From contig NZ_JAQVZX010000019.1 of NCBI RefSeq assembly GCF_028707975.1, positions 1 through 33,713 on the forward strand: a stretch of DNA of 33,713 bases, read 5' to 3'. Position numbers and translations under genes: made by a program. This DNA is from Syntrophomonas sp. (GTDB lineage Bacteria; Bacillota; Syntrophomonadia; Syntrophomonadales; Syntrophomonadaceae). Position 1 is the stretch's first letter. Each line of letters starts with the position of its first letter. Positions 23,476-32,027 of this stretch are shown here, piece by piece. Under the pieces are notes generated by a model that was not told where the DNA came from, searched no databases, and saw nothing but the letters and a program-made list of their open reading frames with translations.

Positions 23476-25422
23476 ATGGCAAAAAAACTGGCAAAGCCGG
23501 CAAGTGCTACGACAGAAAAAACGGGAATAACGGTAAAGCAAGAAACCGGCGATGAGATTACCAGGAAGAGGGAAATAGCCAGGAAAATGGCTCAGGAAAA
23601 AGCCCGGGCCCGCACCCTGGCCAAGCAGCAGGCAATGGCGGAAAGGATTGCCTCGGCTTCAGAACAACTGGTGGCAGGAATCGAAGAGTCCAATGCGGCT
23701 GGTCAGGAATTTACCCGTCTGGTGGAAGTGGTAGCTGCCAACGGGGAGAAGATGGGCAGCAGTGCGGAACAGATGCGGGTGGCCAGTGTGCAGCTCAACC
23801 GCTCCGCTCTTGACTTGAACCAGCAGTTGCAAAAACTGCATCAGGCCGCTTTGAATGGTGATACCGGGGCCAAAGAGGCTATCAAGGCTATGCAGGCCAT
23901 GCAGGGCCAACTTAAGGAAGCCGGGGACAAAAACCAGCAATCAGCCCGGAGAATCGAAGAATTGGAACAGCAGTCCCGACAGATCGGAGAAATAGTCCAG
24001 GCGGTGGTGATGATAGCGGATCAGACCAATTTGCTGGCCTTGAACGCCGCCATTGAGGCCGCTCGGGCTGGTGAACATGGCCGGGGTTTTGCGGTGGTAG
24101 CTGATGAAGTGCGCAACCTGGCCGAGACCTCGGAGCGCTCCGCTCGTGACATCCGCGGGGTGGTGGAAGAGATCCGGACTGGTGTGGAAGCAGTGGTAGA
24201 GGATATAAATAAAACCGTGCAAGACTTTGATGAGATGCAAAAGGATTTGCAGGATAGTGTAGACGGTTTTGAAAAAATGGGACAGCTTTTCGGCCAGTAT
24301 AACGAGCATATTGACAATGAGGTAGAAAACTCGGATTTACTGGCGCAAAATGCCAATGAATTCCTGGCGGGCAGTGAAACCATCGCTTCAGCTTCCGAGG
24401 AAGCAATCAGTGGAACCCATGAAATCGCCAAAGCGGTAGCGGAGCAAAGCAAGGCCCTGGCGGAAGTCAATGTAGCCAGCCAGGAGCTCAGCGAAATGGC
24501 GGAGGATTTAAAGACTTCCACCAATATCAACAAATCGGCGGAAGAAGTAGCGGCTACGGCCGAACAACTATCAGCCAACATTGAAGAACTGAGTACCTCG
24601 GCAGCGCAGATTGCCAGTGGCCTGGTGCAGCTAGCGGAAGCGGCCCGCTCGGTTAACGAGGAAACTCATAAAGCGGTTTCCCTGGGTGAAGACTGTGGTA
24701 AAGCCACTGAAGAAATAATTGCGGTGGCGGCTATCGCTGGTGAAGTGATTGAAGAAGTGAGCCAGACCCTGGAGAACAATCGCGCTTTGGCACGGGCGGT
24801 TTGGGCCCGGGTACGCAGTTGCATCGAATCTTATCAGGGAACCAATAGCGCAGTGGAGGAACTGCAGGAGAAAATCCGCCGGATTGAAAAAATTGTGGAC
24901 ACCATTGAAAATGTTTCCATTCAGACCAATATGCTGGCGGTAAACGGCTTTGTGGAAGCGGCCACCGCCGGGGAGCATGGCCGGGGATTTTCCGTAGTGG
25001 CTGGCGATATCCGGAACCTGGCTACTGAGTCGGCGGAGAATGCGGACAAGATCAAGGACCTGGTAAGAGATATTCAAATGCAGATGGGCAAAGTAATTGG
25101 GGAAATATTGCAGTCGGAAAACTCCACCCATAAAGCTAATGAGATGGCAGGAGGAGCTGCTCAAAGGAATCAGTATGTTACGGATACCCTGGGAGAAATC
25201 GAAGTGGCTAAAAAAGCCTCTCTGGGAATTGTGGAAGAAATTAAGAAGGCAGTGGCGGAAAATGAACGGGAAAGCCATGAGGTTGCTGAAATTATGGAAC
25301 AAGTCCGAGAGCAGATTGAAGATGCTTCCCGCGTGGCTGATGAACAGGCCAAAGCTATTGACGAACTGGCCAACTCCATAGAAGAAATCGCCTCTATCGC
25401 CGATGAAATGCAGGCCAATTAA
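23476..25422 (+). CDS. soluble chemoreceptor (MCP) with two signalling tips
   Basis: A 648-residue, almost wholly helical protein with no signal peptide or membrane segment and no recognised ligand domain. A basic start (about 1-50) leads into long coiled coil. The first tip is canonical: [20 protein letters not shown] from Q183, with E194 and R197, then [14 protein letters not shown] second tip, [20 protein letters not shown] from Q483, has E494 and T497 in place of the arginine, then [13 protein letters not shown]. The two conserved glutamates are exactly 300 residues apart. So the chain folds as two receptor hairpins in series. DosM of Vibrio cholerae, which stabilises cytoplasmic arrays, is also a double-signalling-domain receptor. 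ATG 23476 has AAGGAGGG eight bases upstream. It is the only receptor in the cluster. Confidence 0.95.
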   Translation: MAKKLAKPASATTEKTGITVKQETGDEITRKREIARKMAQEKARARTLAKQQAMAERIASASEQLVAGIEESNAAGQEFTRLVEVVAANGEKMGSSAEQMRVASVQLNRSALDLNQQLQKLHQAALNGDTGAKEAIKAMQAMQGQLKEAGDKNQQSARRIEELEQQSRQIGEIVQAVVMIADQTNLLALNAAIEAARAGEHGRGFAVVADEVRNLAETSERSARDIRGVVEEIRTGVEAVVEDINKTVQDFDEMQKDLQDSVDGFEKMGQLFGQYNEHIDNEVENSDLLAQNANEFLAGSETIASASEEAISGTHEIAKAVAEQSKALAEVNVASQELSEMAEDLKTSTNINKSAEEVAATAEQLSANIEELSTSAAQIASGLVQLAEAARSVNEETHKAVSLGEDCGKATEEIIAVAAIAGEVIEEVSQTLENNRALARAVWARVRSCIESYQGTNSAVEELQEKIRRIEKIVDTIENVSIQTNMLAVNGFVEAATAGEHGRGFSVVAGDIRNLATESAENADKIKDLVRDIQMQMGKVIGEILQSENSTHKANEMAGGAAQRNQYVTDTLGEIEVAKKASLGIVEEIKKAVAENERESHEVAEIMEQVREQIEDASRVADEQAKAIDELANSIEEIASIADEMQAN

Positions 25423-25459
25423 GAAGGAGGACGCAAAATAAGAAGCGGGAGGGATCGGG

Positions 25460-27013
25460 ATGAGTGTTGACAGCGTTTTCTCCTCAGGTGAAATGCAACT
25501 GGTTACCTTTGCTTTAGGTGAAGAAACTTTTGGTATAGATATCATGAATGTGCAGGAAATAATTCGTATTCCTTCGATTACGGTAGTACCTCAGGCGGCT
25601 GCCTATGTGGAAGGGGTTACCAACCTTCGGGGCCACATCCTGCCGGTAATTGATACCCGGGCCAAGTTTGGCCTGCAGAAAAAAGAAAGAGAAGTATCCA
25701 GCCGGGTCATCGTAGTGGATGTAAATGGTAAAACTGTGGGCCTTAGTGTGGACTCAGTTTCCGAAGTTCTGCGGGTGGAGACCGAGCGAATTGAAGTCGC
25801 TCCAGCAACGGTATCCGGGGTGGATAGCAGCTCTATAAGCGGGGTGGTCAAGCTGAATGACCAGAAAAAGCTGGCCATGATCCTGGATGTGGCCAGTGTT
25901 TGCAATATGGAGAAGGCGAAATCTTCGGAAGGCACAAGCTTAAGAAAAGGAGTGGAGCAGGCCCGGAGAAAAGAGGAAAAAGCATTAGAAGAAGTACAAC
26001 TGGTCTCTTTCCAATTGGGGAATGAAGAATTTGGGCTGGAAATCGAAAGGGTGCGGGAGATAATTCGCTATCCGGAAATCGTCAAGGTGCCCAATGTTGC
26101 TCCCTATATCAAAGGGCTGATATCTTTGCGGGATACCCTGATGCCCATTGTCGACCTGCGGATCAAGCTAAATATGGGCAGTGAAGAAACCACCGGCAGC
26201 ACCCGGGTGGTAGTGGCTGATATAGATGGGGTCCTGGTGGGACTTATTGTGGATAAGGTGTTTGAGGTTACCCGGGTACCCCAGGATACCATTTTTCCTC
26301 CCCCGCAGGCTTTAAGCGGAGAAGCCGGAGAGAAGTTAAAGGGTATTGCCCGTTTGGAGGAAGGGAAGCGCATCATAATGCTGATGGACTTGCAGGATAT
26401 CATCAGCAGTGAAGAGCTTCAGGATATTGAACAGCTCGAGTCCGGCAAGGATATTGAAGAAGAAGCTCTGGAACAGGAGCTGCAGGAAGATGAAGAACAG
26501 ATGGTAGTATTTCGCCTGGCCGGGGAACAATTCGGGGTGCGCATAACCCAGGTGCAGGAAATAAATCGGCTTTCCAAGATTACCAGGGTTCCGCGGGCTC
26601 CTGAATATGTGGAAGGAGTAGTAAACCTCCGGGGAGAAGTAATTCCGGTAATTGACTTGAGAAAGCGCTTTGCCATGGGACACAAGGATTACACTGAGTT
26701 CACCCGGATTATTGTCAGTGACATAAACAAGAAAAAAGTAGGTCTCATCGTAGATGAAGTCCTGGAGGTACTGAGGGTATCTCATAAGCTACTGGAGGAA
26801 GCCCCGGAGATTCTGCAGGATAAAGAGGTGCAGCGATTTATGGATGGGATCGCCAACCTGGATAAAAGGATGATAATGATGCTTAATCTGGAAAACATCC
26901 TCTTGGAGAAGGAGTGGAAGAAAATATCCCAAATAGGGCAAAATGAATCCCCGGTCCCCAAGAGAGTTACTCCCAAATTAAAAAAACAGGGCAAGGGAAA
27001 AAGCAATGATTAA
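25460..27013 (+). CDS. cheW: CheW protein with three fused CheW domains
   Basis: A 517-residue coupling protein. Three complete CheW domains lie at about 11-150, 178-320 and 352-490. Each shows the GEETFGIDI-type opening, a GVTNLRG / GLISLRD / GVVNLRG turn, LPVIDTR / MPIVDLR / IPVIDLR, and a VGL-V-D repeat. Charged linkers join them, and the tail is basic. CheW bridges receptors to CheA. The fusion would place three receptor/CheA contact sites on one chain. The stop overlaps the cheB start by eight bases. GGGAGG precedes ATG 25460. Ordinary CheW has a single domain of about 150 residues. Confidence 0.95.
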   Translation: MSVDSVFSSGEMQLVTFALGEETFGIDIMNVQEIIRIPSITVVPQAAAYVEGVTNLRGHILPVIDTRAKFGLQKKEREVSSRVIVVDVNGKTVGLSVDSVSEVLRVETERIEVAPATVSGVDSSSISGVVKLNDQKKLAMILDVASVCNMEKAKSSEGTSLRKGVEQARRKEEKALEEVQLVSFQLGNEEFGLEIERVREIIRYPEIVKVPNVAPYIKGLISLRDTLMPIVDLRIKLNMGSEETTGSTRVVVADIDGVLVGLIVDKVFEVTRVPQDTIFPPPQALSGEAGEKLKGIARLEEGKRIIMLMDLQDIISSEELQDIEQLESGKDIEEEALEQELQEDEEQMVVFRLAGEQFGVRITQVQEINRLSKITRVPRAPEYVEGVVNLRGEVIPVIDLRKRFAMGHKDYTEFTRIIVSDINKKKVGLIVDEVLEVLRVSHKLLEEAPEILQDKEVQRFMDGIANLDKRMIMMLNLENILLEKEWKKISQIGQNESPVPKRVTPKLKKQGKGKSND

Positions 27014-28064
27014 GGTATTAATTGCGGATGACTCCGCATTAATGCGCAAAATGCTCAAGCAAATAATAGAATCCGATCCTGAAATCCAGGTGGTGGGAGC
27101 AGCCCGGGACGGCGAGGATGTTGTGATTAAAGCCCGCGAATATCGTCCGGATGTCGTTACCATGGATGTCAATATGCCAAAACAGGATGGGATAACGGCT
27201 CTGCAATATATTGTAAACGAAGAAATATGTCCGGTAGTTATGGTTTCCTCCCTCACTCAGGAGGGAGCCATGACTACTTTTGAAGCACTGGAACTGGGGG
27301 CTTTTGATTTTGTTGGTAAACCCGGAGGTACGGTTTCCAGCGATATGAAAAAAGTTGCCGCCGAGATTATCGATAAGATCAGAGCTGCCGCCCAGTTAAA
27401 GAAGAACCGTGTGGTGGGAAGAGAAAGAATGGCCCGGGGGCAGCGTAGACCGGTTGTAAAGAAAAAAGTTGCCCCCAGATCAGGTCAGAAAGTTACCAAA
27501 GCAGTAGCCATGGGTATATCTACTGGTGGCCCGAAAATGATTTATGAAGTCGTTCCCCTGATACCAGCGGATATTAAAGCGGCTCTTTTCCTGGTTCAGC
27601 ATATGCCCCCCAATTTTACGCCAGCCTATGTCAAAAGGCTTAATGGAGCCTGTCAGATTGAGGTGGTTGAGGCCCGGGCCGGGATTAAGGTCGAGCCGGG
27701 CGTATTATATGTGGGCAGCGGAGGCCGTCATTTGAATCTGGTAAAGAATTCAACAGGTGATGCAATAATTAGGCTTAGCTCCAAACCGGACCATCTTTTT
27801 ATCCCTTCGGTAAGTGTTATGATGCAATCAGTACTACAGGTTTTCGAGGACAGAACCATAGGGGTCTTGATGACCGGGATGGGTAATGATGGTGCTGATA
27901 CCATGGTCAAGATTAGGCAGGCGGGGGGCATTACTATTGCTGAATCCGAAGAAAGTGCCATTGTTTTTGGTATGCCTGGAGATGCGATTAAGAGAGGCGG
28001 AGCGGAAATAGTAGTACCCATTTGGAACATAGCTCGTGAAATCATACGGGCGGTAAACCGATAA
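27006..28064 (+). CDS. cheB: CheB, receptor methylesterase/deamidase
   Basis: Removes receptor methyl groups added by CheR and is activated by CheA. The 352-residue protein has a receiver domain (D8-D9, phospho-acceptor D54 in VTMDVNMP, KPGG) and a C-terminal esterase with the triad S172 (GISTGGP), H199 (VQHMPPNFT) and D295 (MTGMGNDGAD). The linker of about 60 residues between them is rich in Arg and Lys. ATG 27006 overlaps the triple-CheW gene, so the two are translationally coupled. Confidence 0.96.
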   Translation: MIKVLIADDSALMRKMLKQIIESDPEIQVVGAARDGEDVVIKAREYRPDVVTMDVNMPKQDGITALQYIVNEEICPVVMVSSLTQEGAMTTFEALELGAFDFVGKPGGTVSSDMKKVAAEIIDKIRAAAQLKKNRVVGRERMARGQRRPVVKKKVAPRSGQKVTKAVAMGISTGGPKMIYEVVPLIPADIKAALFLVQHMPPNFTPAYVKRLNGACQIEVVEARAGIKVEPGVLYVGSGGRHLNLVKNSTGDAIIRLSSKPDHLFIPSVSVMMQSVLQVFEDRTIGVLMTGMGNDGADTMVKIRQAGGITIAESEESAIVFGMPGDAIKRGGAEIVVPIWNIAREIIRAVNR

Positions 28065-28092
28065 AGCTAGTTTTAATTGGAGGTGGAACAGG

Positions 28093-28482
28093 ATGAAGGG
28101 TATTAGAACGGACGGAACTCCCATAAAAGTGATGGCGGTAGATGATTCCCCTATTTCACGCAAAATGATTAAAAAAGCCCTGGAACCGGAAGGTTTTTTA
28201 ATAGTAGGAGAGGCAGGCAATGGTAAAGAAGCCGTGGAACGCTACCCCCAGTTTCAACCCGACATCATAACCATGGATGTAACTATGCCCATAATGGACG
28301 GTTTGGATGCGGCCAGTATGATAAAAGGCATTAATCCTAAGCAAAAGATAATAATGCTTAGCGCCATGGGTGATGATGATATAATTAACGATGCAAAATC
28401 AAGGGGGATAAATGATGTCTGTTGCAAGCCCTTTAAGGCGGAAGAACTGGTGGAAAAGATTCTCAAAGCAATAGAGAATTGA
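28093..28482 (+). CDS. cheY: CheY-like response regulator (second of two)
   Basis: A 129-residue single receiver domain with D17-D18, phospho-acceptor D62 in ITMDVTMP, S90 in MLSAMGDDD and K112 in CKPF. The pattern MDVTMPIMDG with GDDD is common in CheY proteins of Firmicutes and Thermotoga. It lies 28 bases after cheB and 9 before the first cheX, so it is the likely substrate of the CheX phosphatases. GGAGG precedes the ATG. Confidence 0.95.
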   Translation: MKGIRTDGTPIKVMAVDDSPISRKMIKKALEPEGFLIVGEAGNGKEAVERYPQFQPDIITMDVTMPIMDGLDAASMIKGINPKQKIIMLSAMGDDDIINDAKSRGINDVCCKPFKAEELVEKILKAIEN

Positions 28483-28491
28483 GGTGATTGA

Positions 28492-28968
28492 ATGGCTACG
28501 AATCATATAGTACCATTTGTTAAGGCCAGTGTAAGCATTTTCCGGGACATGCTGGACTTGGAGGTTAGGAGCGGAGAAACTGAAGAGGAAGGAGACGCCT
28601 TTGTTTCTCGGGGTTTCACCGTTATTATCGGCTTTACCGGGGGATGGAAAGGCAGGTTCTTCCTGGATATGGGTGGCGAAACCGCTTTGCACATTGCCTC
28701 TAGCCTTACCGGTGAAAGTTACAGTACTTTTGCGGAGGAAGAAGTGCTGCTCTCTGGAGCTGAGCTGGGCAATATTATTAGCGGCAATGCCATTACCGAC
28801 ATTAACAACAGCAACTCTGGCTTGAATCTGCGCCTTACTCCTCCCAGTGTCTTTGCCGGGGAGGATTTGAGTATGTTTAATGTACGGCTTAGTTCCTGTT
28901 CTGTACTTTTGCAGACTGATGCCGGTCCGGTTAAGATTAATGTAGCAGTGGAGGAGGGGAACAAATAA
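28492..28968 (+). CDS. cheX: CheX-family CheY-P phosphatase (first copy)
   Basis: A 158-residue protein of the CheC/CheX/FliY group, which dephosphorylates CheY-P. The single active-site motif is AELGNIISGNA with E91 and N94 (E-x2-N). The N-terminus VPFVKASVSIFRDML and the segment GFTGGWKGRFFLDM are typical of CheX. The start overlaps the ribosome site of the cheY terminus (TTGAGGTGATTGAATG). A second CheX follows two bases after its stop. Confidence 0.92.
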   Translation: MATNHIVPFVKASVSIFRDMLDLEVRSGETEEEGDAFVSRGFTVIIGFTGGWKGRFFLDMGGETALHIASSLTGESYSTFAEEEVLLSGAELGNIISGNAITDINNSNSGLNLRLTPPSVFAGEDLSMFNVRLSSCSVLLQTDAGPVKINVAVEEGNK

Positions 28969-28970
28969 GG

Positions 28971-29429
28971 ATGGATATCAAATACATAAACCCTTTTATC
29001 AATGGTTTATTAAATGTTTGCCAGATGCTGGGCATGCAAGAACTAAAAAGAACCGGATTAAGTAAAAGGGAAAAACTACAGACCGAACATGATGTGAATA
29101 TAATAATTGGTCTCGTAGGCGGCTTGAAAGGAAATGTGGTCTTGTCTATGCATGAGGCTACAGCCTGCAATATATCCTCCACTATGATGGGGGGTATGCC
29201 GGTTTCCCAGTTTGATTTGATGCCCAAGAGCGCCATCTGCGAACTGGCTAATATGGTTGCCGGCAACAGTGTAAGCAATCTTCAGGAAGTCGGCAGCCTG
29301 GTTGATATAACTCCACCTACCCTTATAAGCGGGAAGAACATGGTTTCCATGATCAGCATGGTGGAGACATTGGTGGTTCAATTTAGCGGGGCAGAAGGCA
29401 GCTTGGACCTTAATATTGCGTTGGAATAG
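28971..29429 (+). CDS. cheX: CheX-family CheY-P phosphatase (second copy)
   Basis: A 152-residue CheX-like protein, clearly related to its upstream neighbour but well diverged. It also has E91 and N94 in ICELANMVAGNSV, and IGLVGGLKGNVVLSM. CheX acts as a homodimer in Thermotoga; the tandem pair here could form a heterodimer or serve the two different CheY proteins. It is the last gene of the cluster and is followed by an inverted repeat at 29435-29506. Confidence 0.92.
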   Translation: MDIKYINPFINGLLNVCQMLGMQELKRTGLSKREKLQTEHDVNIIIGLVGGLKGNVVLSMHEATACNISSTMMGGMPVSQFDLMPKSAICELANMVAGNSVSNLQEVGSLVDITPPTLISGKNMVSMISMVETLVVQFSGAEGSLDLNIALE

Positions 29430-29434
29430 CAGGC

Positions 29435-29506
29435 TTACCCCTCACTTTTTCTCATTAGGTTCTTATACCCAGGTACTAGCAATTATGAAATTAGAGTGAG
29501 GGGTAA
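29435..29506. terminator. inverted repeat at the end of the chemosensory cluster
   Basis: TTACCCCTCACT at 29435-29446 is exactly complementary to AGTGAGGGGTAA at 29495-29506, with 48 bases between them. A short T-rich stretch (TTTTCT) follows at 29511-29516. It lies between converging transcripts. The long loop is unusual for an intrinsic terminator, so it may instead be a small inserted element or protein-binding site. Confidence 0.45.
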
Positions 29507-29518
29507 AGAATTTTCTAA

Positions 29519-29614
29519 TTACCACAAAATCTGTATCAAGAGAGCTATTGATAGAATAATAAAGCCCACCCACCAGATTTTCCAGAATGTTTTCCATGCT
29601 TTAGAGTTTCTCAT
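29519..29614 (-). CDS. possible 31-residue single-pass membrane peptide
   Basis: A short frame starting MRNSKAWKTFWKIWWVG and continuing into about 14 hydrophobic residues (FIILSIALLIQILW at the end). The basic, Trp-rich start and single membrane helix resemble small membrane regulators or leaderless peptides. GAAAGGGTGG stands upstream of the ATG on the minus strand. It begins 16 bases after the comM stop and could be translated from the same message. Chance remains possible at this length. Confidence 0.4.
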   Translation of the reverse strand: MRNSKAWKTFWKIWWVGFIILSIALLIQILW

Positions 29615-29630
29615 AGTCCACCCTTTCTTC

Positions 29631-31166
29631 TCAACTTTGCCAGTATTTCCGATCCAGACTGCGGTATTGCAGGGCTTCAGCAATATGTTCCAGCTTAATA
29701 TCGTCTGATTGTTCCAGGTCGGCAATAGTTCGGGCTACTTTGAGGATGCGGTCGTAGGCTCGGGCGCTCATACTAAGCCGGTCGAAAGCATTTTTTAAAA
29801 GCTGTTCTGATTCTTCATCCAGACGGCAGAACTTTTTAACATCAGTTGGTCTCATCTGCGAATTCAGCGTGATCTTATAGCGTTTAAAGCGCTTTTTTTG
29901 TTTTTTCCGGGCTGCGGTAATTTTATCCCGCATACTGGCGGAGCTTTCTCCGTTCGCCCTATCCCGAAGTTGCTCATATTTGACTCGAGGAACCTCCACA
30001 TGCAAATCCATCCGGTCGAGCAGGGGACCGCTTACCCTTCCCAGATAGCGTTGTATCTGCAGTGGAGTACAACGGCACTCCATTTCGGAGCCGAAATTCC
30101 CACAAGGACATGGGTTCATGGAAGCAACCAAGCCGAAATCGGCAGGATAGCTAAAGGTAGCCTGGGAGCGGGCTACAGTCACTACTTTATCTTCCAGGGG
30201 TTGGCGCAAGGCTTCCAGTACATCACGGCTGAATTCGGGTAATTCGTCCAGGAAAAGCACTCCGTTATGGGCCAGGCTGATTTCCCCTGGTCGAGGAATA
30301 CGCCCCCCACCAACGATGCTGGCACTGGAAGCATTCTTATGTGGGGCCCGGAAAGGGCGGTTAAAAATTAGGGGTTGTTCCGAGCTTAGAAGGCCAGCTA
30401 CCGAATAAATCCGAGTCGTTTGTAATATCTCTTCCCGGCTCATTTCCGGCATTATCCCCGGAACCCGGCGAGCCAGCATGGTCTTTCCCCCACCGGGCGG
30501 ACCGATTAAAAGGATGTTATGTAATCCGGCCGCTGCTACCATTAAAGCTCTTTTAGCGGTTTCTTGACCCTTAACATCGGCAAAGTCGGGAATGCTACCC
30601 AGGGATGAAGCAGATAAATACTCTGTGGGAGCTACGACCGGCAATTCCAATCTATTCTGTAAATAGCAACAAACCTCGGACAGATTGCCGGCGGCCAGAG
30701 AGCTTACTTCACTTACCAGTCCGGCTTCCTGGCTGTTGGCTTGTGGTATGATGAAATGTGAATCGGGTTCCCTTTCCAGCAGTTCGAGGGCCATCGGCAG
30801 TATTCCTGGAATGGGGCGCAAGGCACCATCCAAAGAAAGTTCAGCGGCAAAATAATGCGTCTTGTTCTGGCAAATTTCCAATTGCTCAGAAGCAGCCAAT
30901 ATCCCCAGGGCAATAGCCAAATCAAAGTGACTGCCTTCCTTTTTAAAATTAGCCGGTGCCAGGTTAATTATTATTTTGCGGTTGGGAAACTTGTAGCCGG
31001 AGTTCTTGATGGCTGAACGAACCCGCTCACGGGATTCCTTAACCGAGGTCTGAGCCAGGCCGACAATTTCAAAACTGGGCAGTGCTCCACTCTGAATATC
31101 TACTTCAACTTTTACTGATTTGGCATCTATACCAGCTGTTACTAAAGTATAAAAACTGGCCAGCAT
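29631..31166 (-). CDS. comM: YifB/ComM family Mg-chelatase-like AAA+ ATPase
   Basis: A 511-residue AAA+ protein. ComM is known in transformation as a branch-migration helicase that helps integrate incoming DNA; many non-competent bacteria also keep it. The N-terminal Lon-substrate-like domain (1 to about 170) includes IINLAPANFKKEGSHFDLAIALG. The ATPase has Walker A GPPGGGKT near 219, Walker B GVLFLDELPEF near 300, NPCPCG near 353 and a C-terminal helical domain with SARAYDRILKVARTIADLE. The length is normal. It is often near yraN, rnhB and dprA in Firmicutes; here the chemosensory cluster lies between. Confidence 0.95.
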   Translation of the reverse strand: MLASFYTLVTAGIDAKSVKVEVDIQSGALPSFEIVGLAQTSVKESRERVRSAIKNSGYKFPNRKIIINLAPANFKKEGSHFDLAIALGILAASEQLEICQNKTHYFAAELSLDGALRPIPGILPMALELLEREPDSHFIIPQANSQEAGLVSEVSSLAAGNLSEVCCYLQNRLELPVVAPTEYLSASSLGSIPDFADVKGQETAKRALMVAAAGLHNILLIGPPGGGKTMLARRVPGIMPEMSREEILQTTRIYSVAGLLSSEQPLIFNRPFRAPHKNASSASIVGGGRIPRPGEISLAHNGVLFLDELPEFSRDVLEALRQPLEDKVVTVARSQATFSYPADFGLVASMNPCPCGNFGSEMECRCTPLQIQRYLGRVSGPLLDRMDLHVEVPRVKYEQLRDRANGESSASMRDKITAARKKQKKRFKRYKITLNSQMRPTDVKKFCRLDEESEQLLKNAFDRLSMSARAYDRILKVARTIADLEQSDDIKLEHIAEALQYRSLDRKYWQS

Positions 31167-31344
31167 TTTTATCCCAACTTTCCTATTATGTAATTTTTCG
31201 TCAAGATGGGGTAAAATCCTTTAATGATTTATTCGAAACAAAAATTTTTCGTATAGTATTTTACTTTTCTACGAATCATAATACAGAGCTTTAAGGAATC
31301 TATTGGGTATAAAAATGTTGTTCTAAAGGAGGTTTAAGACTACT

Positions 31345-31674
31345 ATGATTGGTGCCATAGTCCGTTTTGTTGTATCTGCTCTGGTCTTGCTTCTGGTGGG
31401 TTACCTTTTGCCAGGGATTAGCGTAGCTGGTTTTACCGGAGCCTTGATTGCAGCAATTGTAATTGCTCTTCTTGGCTATGCTGCCGAGGCCATTCTGGGT
31501 ACCCGGATATCACCACGCTCTCGCGGTCTGGTGGGTTTTATTACGGCTGCCATAGTCATTTACCTGGCCCAGTTTATTATTCCCAATTATCTGTCGGTAT
31601 CCTTATTGGGAAGTCTGCTGGCGGCTTTTGTCATAGGCCTGGTTGATGCATTTGTTCCAACTGAGCTCAGGTAA
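31345..31674 (+). CDS. phage-holin-4-superfamily / YvlD-like small membrane protein
   Basis: A 109-residue protein with four hydrophobic segments (about 3-24, 29-47, 62-80, 85-103). The pattern VVSALVLLLVGYLLPGI...FTGALIAAIVIALL and the ending LLAAFVIGLVDAF match the small membrane family related to YvlD and phage holin 4. The family function is unclear; no phage genes are nearby, so lysis is not implied. AAAGGAGG lies 10-12 bases before ATG 31345. Confidence 0.8.
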   Translation: MIGAIVRFVVSALVLLLVGYLLPGISVAGFTGALIAAIVIALLGYAAEAILGTRISPRSRGLVGFITAAIVIYLAQFIIPNYLSVSLLGSLLAAFVIGLVDAFVPTELR

Positions 31675-31775
31675 TTCGCTTTTGCCAGGTAAACTGGCAA
31701 GATTATCCCCCTAACTACGCCACAGCAGTAGCTTAAATATAGGGGGAGAACTCAACCATAAAAAAACATATCTTG

Positions 31776-31805
31776 CTCGAAAGCCAGTATATACTGGCTT
31801 TTGAG
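31776..31805 (+). terminator. likely intrinsic terminator
   Basis: A 15-pair stem whose core is the perfect palindrome AAGCCAGTATATACTGGCTT (31781-31800 region), extended by CTC/GAG with one wobble. TTTTG follows. It would end transcription of the YvlD-like gene. Confidence 0.55.
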
Positions 31806-31821
31806 TTTTGCCGGAAAAAGT

Positions 31822-31850
31822 TTGCTTATATTTATAAAGACAAGTAAAAT
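31822..31850 (+). promoter_or_regulatory. possible sigma-A promoter of tatA
   Basis: TTGCTT at 31822-31827 and TAAAAT at 31845-31850 are separated by 17 bases. The start point would be about 170 bases before tatA. Confidence 0.4.
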
Positions 31851-32027
31851 AAACAAGCAGTAGGCTCTTTTATTTCCCTGGATTGAAAATAAAAAATCAG
31901 AATTTAGAAGATTGGGGTTTTAATCACCAAGTTAATGTCTAAGAAGCTCTGGGGTATGTCCAGGACTTTTATATAATCTATCTGGCAAACTAGCTCAGAG
32001 GAAGAATGGATAGGGGGTGGAAGAAAA

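Larger units (their letters stand above)
31675..32027. other. intergenic region with hairpins and a promoter
   Basis: No gene is seen. A hairpin TTGCCAG-GTAAA-CTGGCAA lies at 31682-31700. TCCCCCTA (about 31705-31712) can pair with TAGGGGGA (about 31740-31747). The terminator-like hairpin at 31776-31805 and a promoter at 31822-31850 are listed separately. Confidence 0.6.

Noticed and set aside
23476-25422. Second receptor tip as an assembly or recent tandem-duplication artefact
   Set aside because: The two halves differ greatly in both DNA and protein sequence, so this is an old or independent domain, not a copy error.
24631-25545. 304-codon antisense reading frame inside the receptor gene
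   Set aside because: The sense strand encodes a clear chemoreceptor signalling domain; the antisense frame shows no recognisable family.
31345-31674. Prophage holin
   Set aside because: Only the membrane-protein family name links it to phage; no endolysin, structural or integrase gene is nearby.
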